28,226 nt of DNA, taken from contig JAUVIQ010000009.1 in the NCBI GenBank assembly GCA_030592655.1, positions 1 to 28,226 of the forward strand, written 5' to 3'. A program made the position numbers and the translations under genes. The notes beneath the pieces are model-generated. The model searched no databases. It was not told where the DNA came from and worked only from the letters and a program-made list of their open reading frames with translations. This DNA is from Planctomycetales bacterium. GTDB lineage: Bacteria > Planctomycetota > Phycisphaerae > SM23-33. Below are positions 15,322 to 23,385 of this stretch, piece by piece. How positions within the stretch are numbered: position 1 is the first letter of the stretch; every line of letters begins with the position of its first letter.

Positions 15322-16530
15322 ATGAGTAAGAAAGTCAAAAAGATCGTACTGGCGTATTCGGGCGGGCTGGACACTTCGGTAATCCTGCCATGGTTGAAGG
15401 AACGTTACGAAGGCTGTGAGGTAATCGCCTTCGTCGCCGACGTGGGTCAGGGCATCGGTGAACTTCGCGGGATCAAGCAAAAGGCCCGCGCGAGCGGAGC
15501 GTCGAAATGCGTCGTCGCCGACCTGCGAAAGGAATTCGCCGAGCAGTACTGCTTCCGTATGCTCGCGTCGGGCGCTGCCTACGAACACAATTACCTGCTC
15601 GGAACCGCGATCGCACGTCCGCTCATAGCGAAGGCCCAGGCGCTCTGCGCGCTGAAGGAAAAGGCGGACGCCCTCGCCCATGGCTGCACCGGCAAGGGAA
15701 ACGACCAGGTCCGATTCGAACTGACCTTCATGGCCATCGCGCCGAAACTGACCATCATCTCGCCGTGGAAAGACCCGTCGTTCGAACTTACCAGCCGGGA
15801 AGCAGCCGTCGAATACGCAAAAGCCCGCGGCATCCCGATACCGGTCAGCAAAAAGAAAATCTACTCCCGCGACCGCAACCTCTGGCACATCAGCCACGAG
15901 GGCGCGGACCTGGAAGACCCCGCAAACGAACCGAAAGACGACCTGTGGGTGATGTCCGTACCGGCCTCGAAGGCTCCGAATAAACCGGCCTACGTCCAAG
16001 TTGATTTCAATGCGGGAAAACCCGTCGCGATCAACGGAAAGAAATTACCGGGCCATGAATTAATCGACCGATTGAACAAAATCGGCGGGAAACACGCCGT
16101 CGGGCAGACGCAACTCGTCGAGAACCGCCTCGTCGGAATCAAGAGCCGGGGTGCGTACGAAACCCCCGGCGGGACGATACTCTACCGGGCACACCAGGCC
16201 CTGGAATCCATCACGCTCGACCGCGAAACCGCTCATTACAAGGAGCAGGTCGCGCTGAAATACGCCGAACTGGTCTATTTCGGGCAGTGGTTCTGCCCGT
16301 TGCGGGAGGCAATCGACGCATTCGTTGCCCGGACACAGAAGGACGTTACCGGCTCGGTGCGTCTTAAATGCTTCAAAGGCCAAGCCACCGTCGCCGGCGT
16401 AACGAGTCCGAAGAGCCTCTACTCGACGGCACTGGCGTCATTCACGATGGGCGAAGAATACACACCGTCCGACGCGACAGGCTTCATCAAACTCTTCGGC
16501 CTGCAAATGCGGGGAAGAGGAAAGAAATAG
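15322..16530 (+). CDS. argG: Argininosuccinate synthase
   Basis: A 402-residue enzyme that joins citrulline and aspartate with ATP in arginine synthesis. The ATP-binding loop AYSGGLDTS is at residues 11-19. Other typical blocks are 'EVIAFVADVGQG', 'AHGCTGKGNDQVRFE' and 'SHEGADLEDP'. The ATG at 15322 has GAGGAG 8 nt upstream and gives the standard length; the frame is open further upstream but lacks homology there. It is followed by a short convergent gap to the anchored protein gene at 16572. Confidence 0.97.
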   Translation: MSKKVKKIVLAYSGGLDTSVILPWLKERYEGCEVIAFVADVGQGIGELRGIKQKARASGASKCVVADLRKEFAEQYCFRMLASGAAYEHNYLLGTAIARPLIAKAQALCALKEKADALAHGCTGKGNDQVRFELTFMAIAPKLTIISPWKDPSFELTSREAAVEYAKARGIPIPVSKKKIYSRDRNLWHISHEGADLEDPANEPKDDLWVMSVPASKAPNKPAYVQVDFNAGKPVAINGKKLPGHELIDRLNKIGGKHAVGQTQLVENRLVGIKSRGAYETPGGTILYRAHQALESITLDRETAHYKEQVALKYAELVYFGQWFCPLREAIDAFVARTQKDVTGSVRLKCFKGQATVAGVTSPKSLYSTALASFTMGEEYTPSDATGFIKLFGLQMRGRGKK

Positions 16531-16571
16531 CAGGGATGCAAAGGATGGGAAAAAGACCCAAAGAAGTACAT

Positions 16572-17123
16572 TTACGGCAACGGTGTGTTAATTTTCACAT
16601 CTTTTATCGTCACGATGACAGGTTCTCCTTCCGTCTCACAAACAACGTCCTTAAACTCCATTTCTAACGTATTCTGTCCGACGATTCTTAATCGAGCACG
16701 GCTAGCACTCACCGTGGAAGTTTTCATAGTCGGCTGAGTCGGTGCTGTTGAAGGCCTACGCGCAAACAACACGCCCATCCCATCTTCGCCACTTTGTCTC
16801 TCCGTAACTTGTAATTCATCATCGGGAACTACGCTCTTGTACACGACGCCGTGCTGGTCGCCTCTACTCGCAAGGATCAAAGCCCCATCGTCGTCGAAAT
16901 AGACTACCTCGGCTGATAATTCCCCATCTTTCCAGCAAAGGGTCTGTCCGCTTACAAGTTTGTCGTGGATACCCTGCAACAATGATCGCGGAGCAACGGG
17001 AGTGCATTTGGTTGATGTGCTGTTTCCAGAATCCGATGGCGGCGATTCACTAACAACAAGTAAAAGGATGACTCCCGCAGCGATGATGTTTACCGCAATT
17101 CCTATGTAAACAAGTCTGCGCAT
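16572..17123 (-). CDS. Small membrane-anchored protein of unknown function
   Basis: A 183-residue protein with one N-terminal membrane helix (about residues 5-24) and a soluble, mostly beta-stranded part. A Thr/Pro linker (STAPTQPT) sits near residue 127. No known motif is visible. Its ATG overlaps the nnrE stop by one base (TAATG), so it belongs to the trxA-nnrE transcript. Function is not assigned. Confidence 0.7.
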   Translation of the reverse strand: MRRLVYIGIAVNIIAAGVILLLVVSESPPSDSGNSTSTKCTPVAPRSLLQGIHDKLVSGQTLCWKDGELSAEVVYFDDDGALILASRGDQHGVVYKSVVPDDELQVTERQSGEDGMGVLFARRPSTAPTQPTMKTSTVSASRARLRIVGQNTLEMEFKDVVCETEGEPVIVTIKDVKINTPLP

Positions 17124-17803
17124 TATTCATCTCTCTTCGTGTTGACGGGTACACCAATATCAGCGACGACGACCTTTCCGGTGTAATCTGATGCCCCCGG
17201 AACATCGAAGCCGATTTTTCGGGCGGCGAATGTTACCGTCAGTCTTGCTTTGATTGTCGGTTCGTGTGCAACTCCCGTATCGCAATCCAGGCCGGTGGGG
17301 ATGTCAATCGCTACGATGGGTTTGCCCGCAGCGTTTATCTGCGCGACGGCGATTGCAAGGTCGCCGCGCAAAGGCCCGGAGATACCCGTCCCGCCAAGCG
17401 CATCGACGATAAGGTCAAAGCCCCGCAATGTTTCAGACAGGTTTGGAATTTCTTCGCTCGCGAGGTGATGGACGTCAATTTCGAGCGGTTTGAGAATTGC
17501 GAAATTGGTGGATGCGTCGGCGGTCATCTTGGCTGTGTCGCCGACGACGAAGACCCTGATGCTTGCGCCCCGCAGATGCAGGTGTCGCGCGATGACGAAT
17601 CCGTCGCCACCGTTGTTTCCGACGCCGGATATGACGGCAATGCTTTTGCCGGTTGCGCCCCCGAAGAAATCTTCTATCGCATCGGTGGCTCCACGTCCGG
17701 CGTTTTCCATCAGGACAACGCCGGGGACGCCCCATTGCTCAATCGCCAGCCGGTCGAACTCGCGAACCTGCCGACGCGATAACGACTTTAGCCCATCTGT
17801 CAT
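17123..17803 (-). CDS. nnrE: NAD(P)H-hydrate epimerase
   Basis: A 226-residue YjeF_N-type protein that interconverts the R and S forms of hydrated NAD(P)H, a metabolite-repair step. The YjeF_N hallmarks are 'MENAGRGA', 'SGVGNNGGDGFVIARHL' (about residues 59-75), 'VDALGGTGISGPLRG' and 'VAIDIPTGLDCDTG'. Many bacteria fuse this to an ADP-dependent dehydratase; here only the epimerase is encoded and no dehydratase gene is nearby. It lies 15 nt after trxA and shares one base with the next gene. Confidence 0.92.
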   Translation of the reverse strand: MTDGLKSLSRRQVREFDRLAIEQWGVPGVVLMENAGRGATDAIEDFFGGATGKSIAVISGVGNNGGDGFVIARHLHLRGASIRVFVVGDTAKMTADASTNFAILKPLEIDVHHLASEEIPNLSETLRGFDLIVDALGGTGISGPLRGDLAIAVAQINAAGKPIVAIDIPTGLDCDTGVAHEPTIKARLTVTFAARKIGFDVPGASDYTGKVVVADIGVPVNTKRDE

Positions 17804-17818
17804 AACTGCTCATCAATT

Positions 17819-18148
17819 TTACAGCGCTGCGTCTATCATGGTCTTCAGGTCGCTCTTGCCTTTGACGCCGACGATTTTATTGACCACCTGCCCGCCATTG
17901 AACAGCAGCAGCGTCGGTATGGCCTGGATACCGTGCTGCATGGCAGCCTGGCGGTCCGAGTCGATATTGACCTTTCCGAACTTGACTTTCTCGCCGTACT
18001 CGCCGGCCAATTCGTCGATTATAGGCCCGATCATTTTGCACGGCATGCACCACTCCGCCCAGAAATCCACCAGCACGGGCGTTTCCGCGTTGACAACTTC
18101 TGCGTCGAAATTGGCATCCGTAAATTCCATTACACTTTCCGAACTCAT
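17819..18148 (-). CDS. trxA: Thioredoxin
   Basis: A 109-residue thioredoxin with the redox-active WCMPCK motif (Cys34, Cys37) and the cis-proline in AIPTLLLF. The usual motif is WCGPC; Met in place of Gly is a known variant that may shift redox behaviour. There is no signal peptide, so it is cytoplasmic. AAAGGA lies 8-9 nt before the ATG, and a near-consensus promoter precedes it. First gene of the trxA-nnrE-16572 unit. Confidence 0.95.
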   Translation of the reverse strand: MSSESVMEFTDANFDAEVVNAETPVLVDFWAEWCMPCKMIGPIIDELAGEYGEKVKFGKVNIDSDRQAAMQHGIQAIPTLLLFNGGQVVNKIVGVKGKSDLKTMIDAAL

Positions 18149-18196
18149 ATGATGATTCCTTTCTTTGGCGTCCTTTGTTTGGTTTGGTAGGGGGGC

Positions 18197-18225
18197 ATCA
18201 TAGGCCTATCGTCAGGTTTTGTCAA
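18197..18225 (-). promoter_or_regulatory. trxA: Strong sigma-70-like promoter for trxA
   Basis: The minus strand reads TTGACA (18220-18225), a 17-nt spacer and TATGAT (18197-18202). The -35 box overlaps the stop codon of the upstream methyltransferase gene, so trxA gets its own transcript despite the tightly packed neighbourhood. Confidence 0.7.
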
Positions 18226-18863
18226 ATCCGCTTGCGAGGTTTCATTGCCGTTATGCAGGAGGTGGGTTCGTCGTTGCGAATTTTCGCAAAACCAATCATT
18301 TTGAGTCTGCGGGCCACGCCGGCGGGGATATCGACTCGGCGACGTCTCATGCCGGGTGTTCCGGTGTAGTGAAGCAGTTTCCCGCCGGGCTTGAGAACGC
18401 GAAATAACTGCTCGTAAAAGGCGTTGGAATACAACTCGCCCGCAAGGCTCAGCGTCGGCGGGTCATGGTTGACAATATCGAAGGCGGCATCATCAAACCC
18501 GCAAATCAATTCCGACGTGTCGCCGTGAATCAGTTTAATCTTCGGATTTTCAAACAGCGGCTTCGAGAATGGACTCAGTCGCGCCAGGTCCAGAACCATC
18601 TGATCCTTTTCGATCGTGGTAACGGATTCGGCGGTTTTCGCTTCGAGTATTGCTGTATATCCCAGCCCGCAGCACGTATCCAACACATCCCCTCGCACAG
18701 GCGTGATCAATGCGATTTTCGCTTCGGCATCGCTTTTAGGGTCGGTGCCCCTGATGCGGTGCATCAGGACGCCGCTGATTTCGAGAGCAGGCCAGGTTTC
18801 CGTCGGACGAAGCGTATAAAGCCTCTGCGTCGTTTCCGAGAATCGAGAAATTTTTTCAAACAT
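18222..18863 (-). CDS. Class I SAM-dependent methyltransferase
   Basis: A 213-residue protein with SAM-binding motif I VLDTCCGLGYTA (residues 60-71), an acidic residue in TTIEKDQ, and NHDPPT at 132-137. The last resembles the catalytic NPPY-type loop of amino-group methyltransferases. 'FRVLKPGGKLLHYTG' is the usual late strand of the fold. It resembles the small predicted methyltransferases grouped in COG2521, mostly known from archaea; the substrate is unknown. It starts 9 nt after fmt, suggesting co-transcription. Confidence 0.8.
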   Translation of the reverse strand: MFEKISRFSETTQRLYTLRPTETWPALEISGVLMHRIRGTDPKSDAEAKIALITPVRGDVLDTCCGLGYTAILEAKTAESVTTIEKDQMVLDLARLSPFSKPLFENPKIKLIHGDTSELICGFDDAAFDIVNHDPPTLSLAGELYSNAFYEQLFRVLKPGGKLLHYTGTPGMRRRRVDIPAGVARRLKMIGFAKIRNDEPTSCITAMKPRKRI

Positions 18864-18872
18864 AATTCTTTC

Positions 18873-19832
18873 TCACGGGCGAGACGCCCGTGTTACGTGA
18901 GTCTCGAACCTTGTACCCGTTGTAACACGATAACCGTTAACGAAGTCGCGCCATTCCATCATTCGCTTACCGGCGGGTTTTAATTGAAGGATTTTCAACA
19001 GGCCTTGGCCGCAGACTACGTTCAAGTCGTCGTCGATGCTCCCCTGCCTGTTGTTATGTTCGCCTTCGATTGCGACGGCACGGGCGATTACGACGCTGAT
19101 TGCCTTGCCGTCAGCGGCCACGAATTGCGTCTGTCCCCCGGGCCAGGGCCAGCAGCCGTGAATGAGATTTCGCACCGAAACAGAATCGGTGGAGAAGTCA
19201 ATCAGTCCGTCGGATTTCTTCAACTTCGGCGCTTTGGTCGCAAGCGAATCATCCTGGCGGTCGCCTTCGCACCCATCGGATGCAAGCAGCGCGAGAGTTT
19301 CGGCGATTGCTTCGACGCCCATATCAGCCAGTCGGCGGCGAAGTTCGTCAGCCGTCTCGTCGGGGCGAATGTCAGTGGCTCTGCGTGAGAATATCGCGCC
19401 GGTGTCCATGCGATCAGCCACTTCGATGACCGATACGCCTGTTTTTTCGTATCCCCGGATGATGCCCCAGTTGACCGGAGCGGCTCCGCGCAGTTCGGGA
19501 AGCAGCGAGCCGTGCAGATTAATCGCCCCAAATTTCCCAGCCGATCGCACCGGCCGGCCTATCTTCTGACCGAAATCAATCACAAGCAGAACGTCGGGCG
19601 CTAATGCTGCGATTTCAGCGACGTGTTCGTCGGCGTTTATGTCCTCTGCCTCAACCACGTCTAAGGAAAGTTCTTTTGCCGTCAATGCTGTCGGCGTTTG
19701 TGTAATTTTTCCTCGCCGACCCGCCGGACGCGCCGGCTGGGTATAGACGAGCAGAATCTCCTGCCCGCTCGTCGCCAGGGCGCGCAAGACCGGGATACCG
19801 AAATCACCGCTGCCGCAAAATACAATCTTCAT
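18873..19832 (-). CDS. fmt: Methionyl-tRNA formyltransferase
   Basis: A 319-residue enzyme that formylates initiator Met-tRNA with 10-formyl-tetrahydrofolate. Catalytic residues are in place: N105 and H107 in AINLHGSLLPELRGAAP, and D143 in DRMDTG. The C-terminal tRNA-binding domain begins around residue 205. The ATG at 19832 gives the standard length; a TTG 12 codons upstream is less likely. No clear ribosome site is seen. The usual partner def (peptide deformylase) is not adjacent. Confidence 0.94.
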   Translation of the reverse strand: MKIVFCGSGDFGIPVLRALATSGQEILLVYTQPARPAGRRGKITQTPTALTAKELSLDVVEAEDINADEHVAEIAALAPDVLLVIDFGQKIGRPVRSAGKFGAINLHGSLLPELRGAAPVNWGIIRGYEKTGVSVIEVADRMDTGAIFSRRATDIRPDETADELRRRLADMGVEAIAETLALLASDGCEGDRQDDSLATKAPKLKKSDGLIDFSTDSVSVRNLIHGCWPWPGGQTQFVAADGKAISVVIARAVAIEGEHNNRQGSIDDDLNVVCGQGLLKILQLKPAGKRMMEWRDFVNGYRVTTGTRFETHVTRASRP

Positions 19833-19883
19833 GTGGAGTATTGTCGCAAAGCAATCCCGAACAGGCAAGGTTGAGACTTATAA

Positions 19884-21062
19884 TCAGTCGTCCCGGCAGG
19901 TTGAGAGGACTTCATCGAGGACGCCGAGGAACGCCTCGGTAACATTCGGGTCGAAGTGTTTTCCTTTTTCGTCCTGGATGATATCGAGGACTTTTTCGAT
20001 GGGATAGGCTTCTTTGTAGCACCGTTTGGATATCAGTGCGTCGAAGACGTCGGCGACGCATACGATCCTTCCCTGAAGCGGGATATTCTTGCCTTTGAGA
20101 CAATGTGGGTATCCCGTTCCGTCCCATCGTTCGTGGTGAGAGAGGGCGATGTCACGGGCCATGGTTATCAGTTCACTCGTTGCGTTTGAGAGGATTTCAG
20201 CGCCCATAATCGTATGCGTCTCGACGATCTTCCGTTCCTCGTTCGTAAGTGAGCTAGGCTTGAGCAGGATTGAATCGGGAACGCCGATCTTTCCTATGTC
20301 GTGCATTGGGCTGGCTTGCTGAATAATTTCGACCTGTTCATCGCCAAGTCCCATTCCCTGCGCGATCAGAGCGCTGATCCGGCTGATGCGCTCGATATGC
20401 CTGGCTGTGTTGCGATCACGGAATTCGGCTACGACGCTTAAACGGATAACCGTATCCAGATGCGCCTGCTTGAGTCGGTCCGCCAGCAAGGCGTTCTGGA
20501 TGCTGACGGCGGCCATTGAGGCAAGCGACATAATGGGCTGTTCTTCCTTTTCCGCAAACGGTACAACCGTCCCGGCGTCATTGAGGCGATTAATCAGTTG
20601 CAGAACGCCCACAACCTCACCATCCGGACACTTGAGTGGAATGGTTAGAATGCCGTGTGTCTGGTATCCTGTGGCGGCATCGAAATCGCGATTGATTCGG
20701 AATGGCGTTCCGGAGGCAAGTTTATAAGAATCCGGGATGTTTATAATCCGCCCTGTAGATGCGGCGAATCCGGACAGCGAATTATCCCCAACTTCAACCG
20801 TCTTTCCCAGCAGGCTCTCTGACAGACTGGTAATATCGACGGCGTCGTTCTGGGCAACGACGAATTCCAACGCCCCGTTACGATGAATATACAGGCTGCC
20901 CGCTTGAGCGCCGCTGATCCGACGGGCTTCGGAAAGGATCATCCCCAGCATCTTCAACCGGTCGCTGACGACTGATAGATCGGCACTCAACCGGAGAATG
21001 CTTTCAAGCAATTCCGCATGGTCGGACTGGACCAATACCGTGGTGGACAGAGGATTGCTCAT
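19884..21062 (-). CDS. GAF domain / HD-GYP phosphodiesterase
   Basis: A 392-residue signalling protein (398 from the alternative GTG at 21080). An N-terminal GAF sensor domain covers roughly residues 35-200 ('AGSLYIHRNGALEFVVAQND', 'GILTIPL', 'VVGVLQLINR'). An HD-GYP domain follows, with MHDIGKIGVPD (metal-binding His-Asp) and HHERWDGTGYP. HD-GYP enzymes hydrolyse cyclic di-GMP; both key motifs are intact. There is no membrane segment, so it is cytoplasmic and its ligand is unknown. It has no response-regulator receiver domain. Two overlapping candidate starts each have a nearby purine-rich site with short spacing. Confidence 0.9.
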   Translation of the reverse strand: MSNPLSTTVLVQSDHAELLESILRLSADLSVVSDRLKMLGMILSEARRISGAQAGSLYIHRNGALEFVVAQNDAVDITSLSESLLGKTVEVGDNSLSGFAASTGRIINIPDSYKLASGTPFRINRDFDAATGYQTHGILTIPLKCPDGEVVGVLQLINRLNDAGTVVPFAEKEEQPIMSLASMAAVSIQNALLADRLKQAHLDTVIRLSVVAEFRDRNTARHIERISRISALIAQGMGLGDEQVEIIQQASPMHDIGKIGVPDSILLKPSSLTNEERKIVETHTIMGAEILSNATSELITMARDIALSHHERWDGTGYPHCLKGKNIPLQGRIVCVADVFDALISKRCYKEAYPIEKVLDIIQDEKGKHFDPNVTEAFLGVLDEVLSTCRDD

Positions 21063-21134
21063 AACCTCACTTACCCGCACAACTCCGATCCAGTATACCC
21101 ATCGGAAATATACGATTCAGTATTGAATTATGCA

Positions 21135-21250
21135 GCAAAGAAAGTCCACGAATTACAAAAAAGAAGAAAAAAAACAGTCCACGGATTACACAGATTACGC
21201 AGATTACAGACAATTAAGAAAAGAAGAAAAAAAGTCCGCGAATTACACAA
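21135..21250. repeat. CACGAATTA / CAGATTACG repeat array before truB
   Basis: Two blocks of the form 'agtcc-rcg-rattac' alternate with A-rich AAGAAGAAAAAAA tracts. The central part runs in about 9-nt steps (CACGGATTA, CACAGATTA, CGCAGATTA). It fills the divergent space between the HD-GYP gene and truB. Reading frames across it are repeat artefacts. Confidence 0.85.
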
Positions 21251-21251
21251 A

Positions 21252-21257
21252 TATAAT
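21252..21257 (+). promoter_or_regulatory. truB: Possible -10 box for truB at the repeat edge
   Basis: A perfect TATAAT lies directly at the downstream end of the A-rich repeat, 41 nt before the start. No -35 match is seen at 16-18 nt, but the A-tracts could act as an upstream element. Confidence 0.3.
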
Positions 21258-21298
21258 GAGGTACAATGCAGCGATTGCCGAGAAGATGATTGCTGACA

Positions 21299-22180
21299 AT
21301 GTTTGGATTTCTGAATATCCTGAAACCGCCCGGACCCGGTAGTTACGACATTATCCGTCACGTCAAACGATGCGTCGGGCGAAAGGTCAAGATCGGACAT
21401 GCCGGTACGCTTGACCCGTTGGCTGAAGGCGTATTGGTGGTCTGCATCGGTCAGGCAACCCGTCTGGTGGATATGGTGCAATCCTGGCCTAAACAGTACG
21501 CCACGCTGGCCCGTCTGGGCGCGACCAGCACCACCGACGACGACGAGGGACAAATCAACGAAACTGCCGTAACCGTCCCGCCATCGGCTGACTATATCGA
21601 ACAGGTCGTGCAACGCTTTGTCGGCGTTATAGAGCAGGTTCCCCCGGCATACTCTGCCGTGAAGGTCGCGGGGCAACGAGCGTATAAAATGGCCCGGGCA
21701 GGACAAATGCCGGACCTCGCGCCGAAAAAAGTTACCATCCATTCACTGGAGATTGTCGAGTATGAATATCCGCGCCTTCGTCTTCGGATCAGTTGCGGCA
21801 GCGGGACGTACATCCGCTCACTCGTGCGGGACATCGGAGCCGAACTGGGCGTCGGCGGATACTGCGAAAAAATCGTCCGCGAAGCCGTCGGCCCTTTCAA
21901 CGCAGACCGGGCAATCGGACCGGACCAAATCAATACCGATAATATCGAGCAGTTCGTCATCGATCCAATCGAGGCGTTACCGTCCGAAGTCAGGATAACC
22001 GTTACCGATGAACAGGTCCGCGAATTGGCTCATGGAAGAACAATCGACTGGCCCGGAAAGTTCGACAACAGCGAAAAACTACTCGGTGCTATTGATACAA
22101 GGGGGAATTTAATCGGTTTGTTGAGGCCTGACCCTGCCAGCGGGAAACTCCGCCCGGAAAAAGTCTTTATTCAAGTGTAA
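21299..22180 (+). CDS. truB: tRNA pseudouridine(55) synthase
   Basis: A 293-residue enzyme that makes pseudouridine 55 in the tRNA T-arm. It has 'GFLNILKPPG', the catalytic aspartate block GHAGTLDPLAEGVL, 'YATLARLGATSTTDDDEG', 'PPAYSAVKVAGQRAY' and 'GSGTYIRSLVRDIG'. The ATG at 21299 is chosen over a TTG three codons upstream. The ribosome site is weak (GAAG). It ends 3 nt from the convergent PEP-CTERM gene. Confidence 0.95.
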   Translation: MFGFLNILKPPGPGSYDIIRHVKRCVGRKVKIGHAGTLDPLAEGVLVVCIGQATRLVDMVQSWPKQYATLARLGATSTTDDDEGQINETAVTVPPSADYIEQVVQRFVGVIEQVPPAYSAVKVAGQRAYKMARAGQMPDLAPKKVTIHSLEIVEYEYPRLRLRISCGSGTYIRSLVRDIGAELGVGGYCEKIVREAVGPFNADRAIGPDQINTDNIEQFVIDPIEALPSEVRITVTDEQVRELAHGRTIDWPGKFDNSEKLLGAIDTRGNLIGLLRPDPASGKLRPEKVFIQV

Positions 22181-22183
22181 TAC

Positions 22184-23263
22184 CTATCGCCTCCGGCGAC
22201 GCAGTATTGCCATAGCGCCCAGCAGAAGCAAACTCGCCGAAGCCGGTTCGGGCACATCGCCGATCAGTTGCAGGGAATAAAGGCTCTTGTCAAGTCCACT
22301 GTCGCCGTCGGAGATCAGCAGCAGGCTGTAATCGCCGTTATCCAACTCCGGCCCCAAGGCCAAGCCCTCGAAATTGGCGAGTAAGAAACTTTCTTCCCAA
22401 AGCGGATGTTTTATCAGAGGAGTATAACTTGCTCCGACCAGACTGTTGATCCCGGAAACATCGTCGGCTCCGGTAAATTCGACCTCATAAATCCGGCTGT
22501 GAAACTTTGGAATCGGCACGCCAAAAAGATAGCCTGTTATATCCAACTCGCGCTCGAGCAGAAGAATTTTACCGTTGGGTAAGACGCATAGGTCGCTTAC
22601 GCCGCCGCACTCATAATTTTCATCGTCGGGCCCCTCGCCGGTGAGGGGATCGGTTATATAAGCCCACTGTCCTGCGGGAACGAGGCTGCTGTTAAACTTT
22701 TGCAGACGGATCACCGTGCCGTTACTCGTCGTGGAACGCGGGCCGTCAACGGTAAGCGCCTCCTCGTTGGCAGTCCACATAGAGAGATGTCCCGTCTGGA
22801 GGCTCAGCGATTCGAGGCTTAGGTTGCTGCGGTAGTTGTTGTACACATCCGGGACGTTCACGCTGGAAAGATACGTACCGGTCAGGTTGTATTCTTTGAT
22901 TGTTGCGCCGCTCTCATCGCTGACATAGACGCTGTTATTGGCGGCGTTGTAAGCGACGCCTTCCAGGTCGCTGCCGGAAAGCGTAATGTACGAAGAAAAC
23001 GACGCCGAGGTAACCGCGCCGGTGGCCGAGTTAATCTGAATTGTCAGCGGATGCAGCCTGGCGCCGCTGTCCTCGATGGCGTAATACTGATTTCCGCTAG
23101 CCCATGTCAATCCGCTAAGCCCTTCAGGCATACCACTGATGTTATATTTCTCCACGCTTTTTATTTCCAGCGTCTGCGCCAGCGCGGCCCCCGACGAAAA
23201 GAACACAACCACCCCAATCAATAGAAAAACACGATGTGCCGAGATGATTTGCTTGAACGTCAT
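22184..23263 (-). CDS. PEP-CTERM protein with phytase-like (esterase-like) propeller
   Basis: A 359-residue exported protein. A signal peptide (about residues 1-30, ending ALAQ) is followed by a propeller region with 'GLSGLTW', 'DLEGVAY', 'SLESLSL' and 'NFEGLALG', phrases typical of the phytase-like/SdiA-regulated propeller group. The last 23 residues are VPEPASAS, a hydrophobic segment and RRRRR, the PEP-CTERM sorting signal recognised by an exosortase and linked to exopolysaccharide-producing bacteria. AGGAGG lies 7 nt before the ATG at 23263. The catalytic activity is not certain: in this family the name reflects fold, not proven phytase function. No exosortase gene is in the window. Confidence 0.87.
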   Translation of the reverse strand: MTFKQIISAHRVFLLIGVVVFFSSGAALAQTLEIKSVEKYNISGMPEGLSGLTWASGNQYYAIEDSGARLHPLTIQINSATGAVTSASFSSYITLSGSDLEGVAYNAANNSVYVSDESGATIKEYNLTGTYLSSVNVPDVYNNYRSNLSLESLSLQTGHLSMWTANEEALTVDGPRSTTSNGTVIRLQKFNSSLVPAGQWAYITDPLTGEGPDDENYECGGVSDLCVLPNGKILLLERELDITGYLFGVPIPKFHSRIYEVEFTGADDVSGINSLVGASYTPLIKHPLWEESFLLANFEGLALGPELDNGDYSLLLISDGDSGLDKSLYSLQLIGDVPEPASASLLLLGAMAILRRRRR

Positions 23264-23266
23264 TGT

Positions 23267-23300
23267 CTTGCCTCCTATCAAGTGTGCGCTATCAGGCAAG
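23267..23300 (-). promoter_or_regulatory. Possible hairpin covering the Shine-Dalgarno site of the PEP-CTERM gene
   Basis: On the minus strand CTTGCCT (23294-23300) is complementary to AGGCAAG (23267-23273), which overlaps the AGGAGG ribosome site. The 7-bp stem encloses a 20-nt loop and would hide part of the site. The pairing is directly visible; regulation is inference. Confidence 0.35.
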
Positions 23301-23339
23301 CCTTATTTGGTAAGAAAATGAATCGAGCTAACAGCCTGT

Positions 23340-23368
23340 ATGCTATGCGACAAGTAGTACTTTGTCAA
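23340..23368 (-). promoter_or_regulatory. Sigma-70-like promoter for the PEP-CTERM gene
   Basis: The minus strand reads TTGACA (23363-23368), a 17-nt spacer and TAGCAT (23340-23345), leaving a leader of about 70 nt. No sigma-54 site, the type reported for some PEP-CTERM regulons, is seen. Confidence 0.6.
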
Positions 23369-23385
23369 GGATTTACTGCATATGT

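Noticed and set aside
21128..21342. Small protein (words like TDYTDYADY) in the repeat before truB
   Set aside because: The frame follows the nonamer repeat and changes into the truB start region; no ribosome site or family is visible.
23264..23385. Sigma-54 promoter for the PEP-CTERM gene
   Set aside because: I looked for the GG-N10-GC type site reported for some PEP-CTERM genes and found none; a TTGACA-N17-TAGCAT form is present instead.
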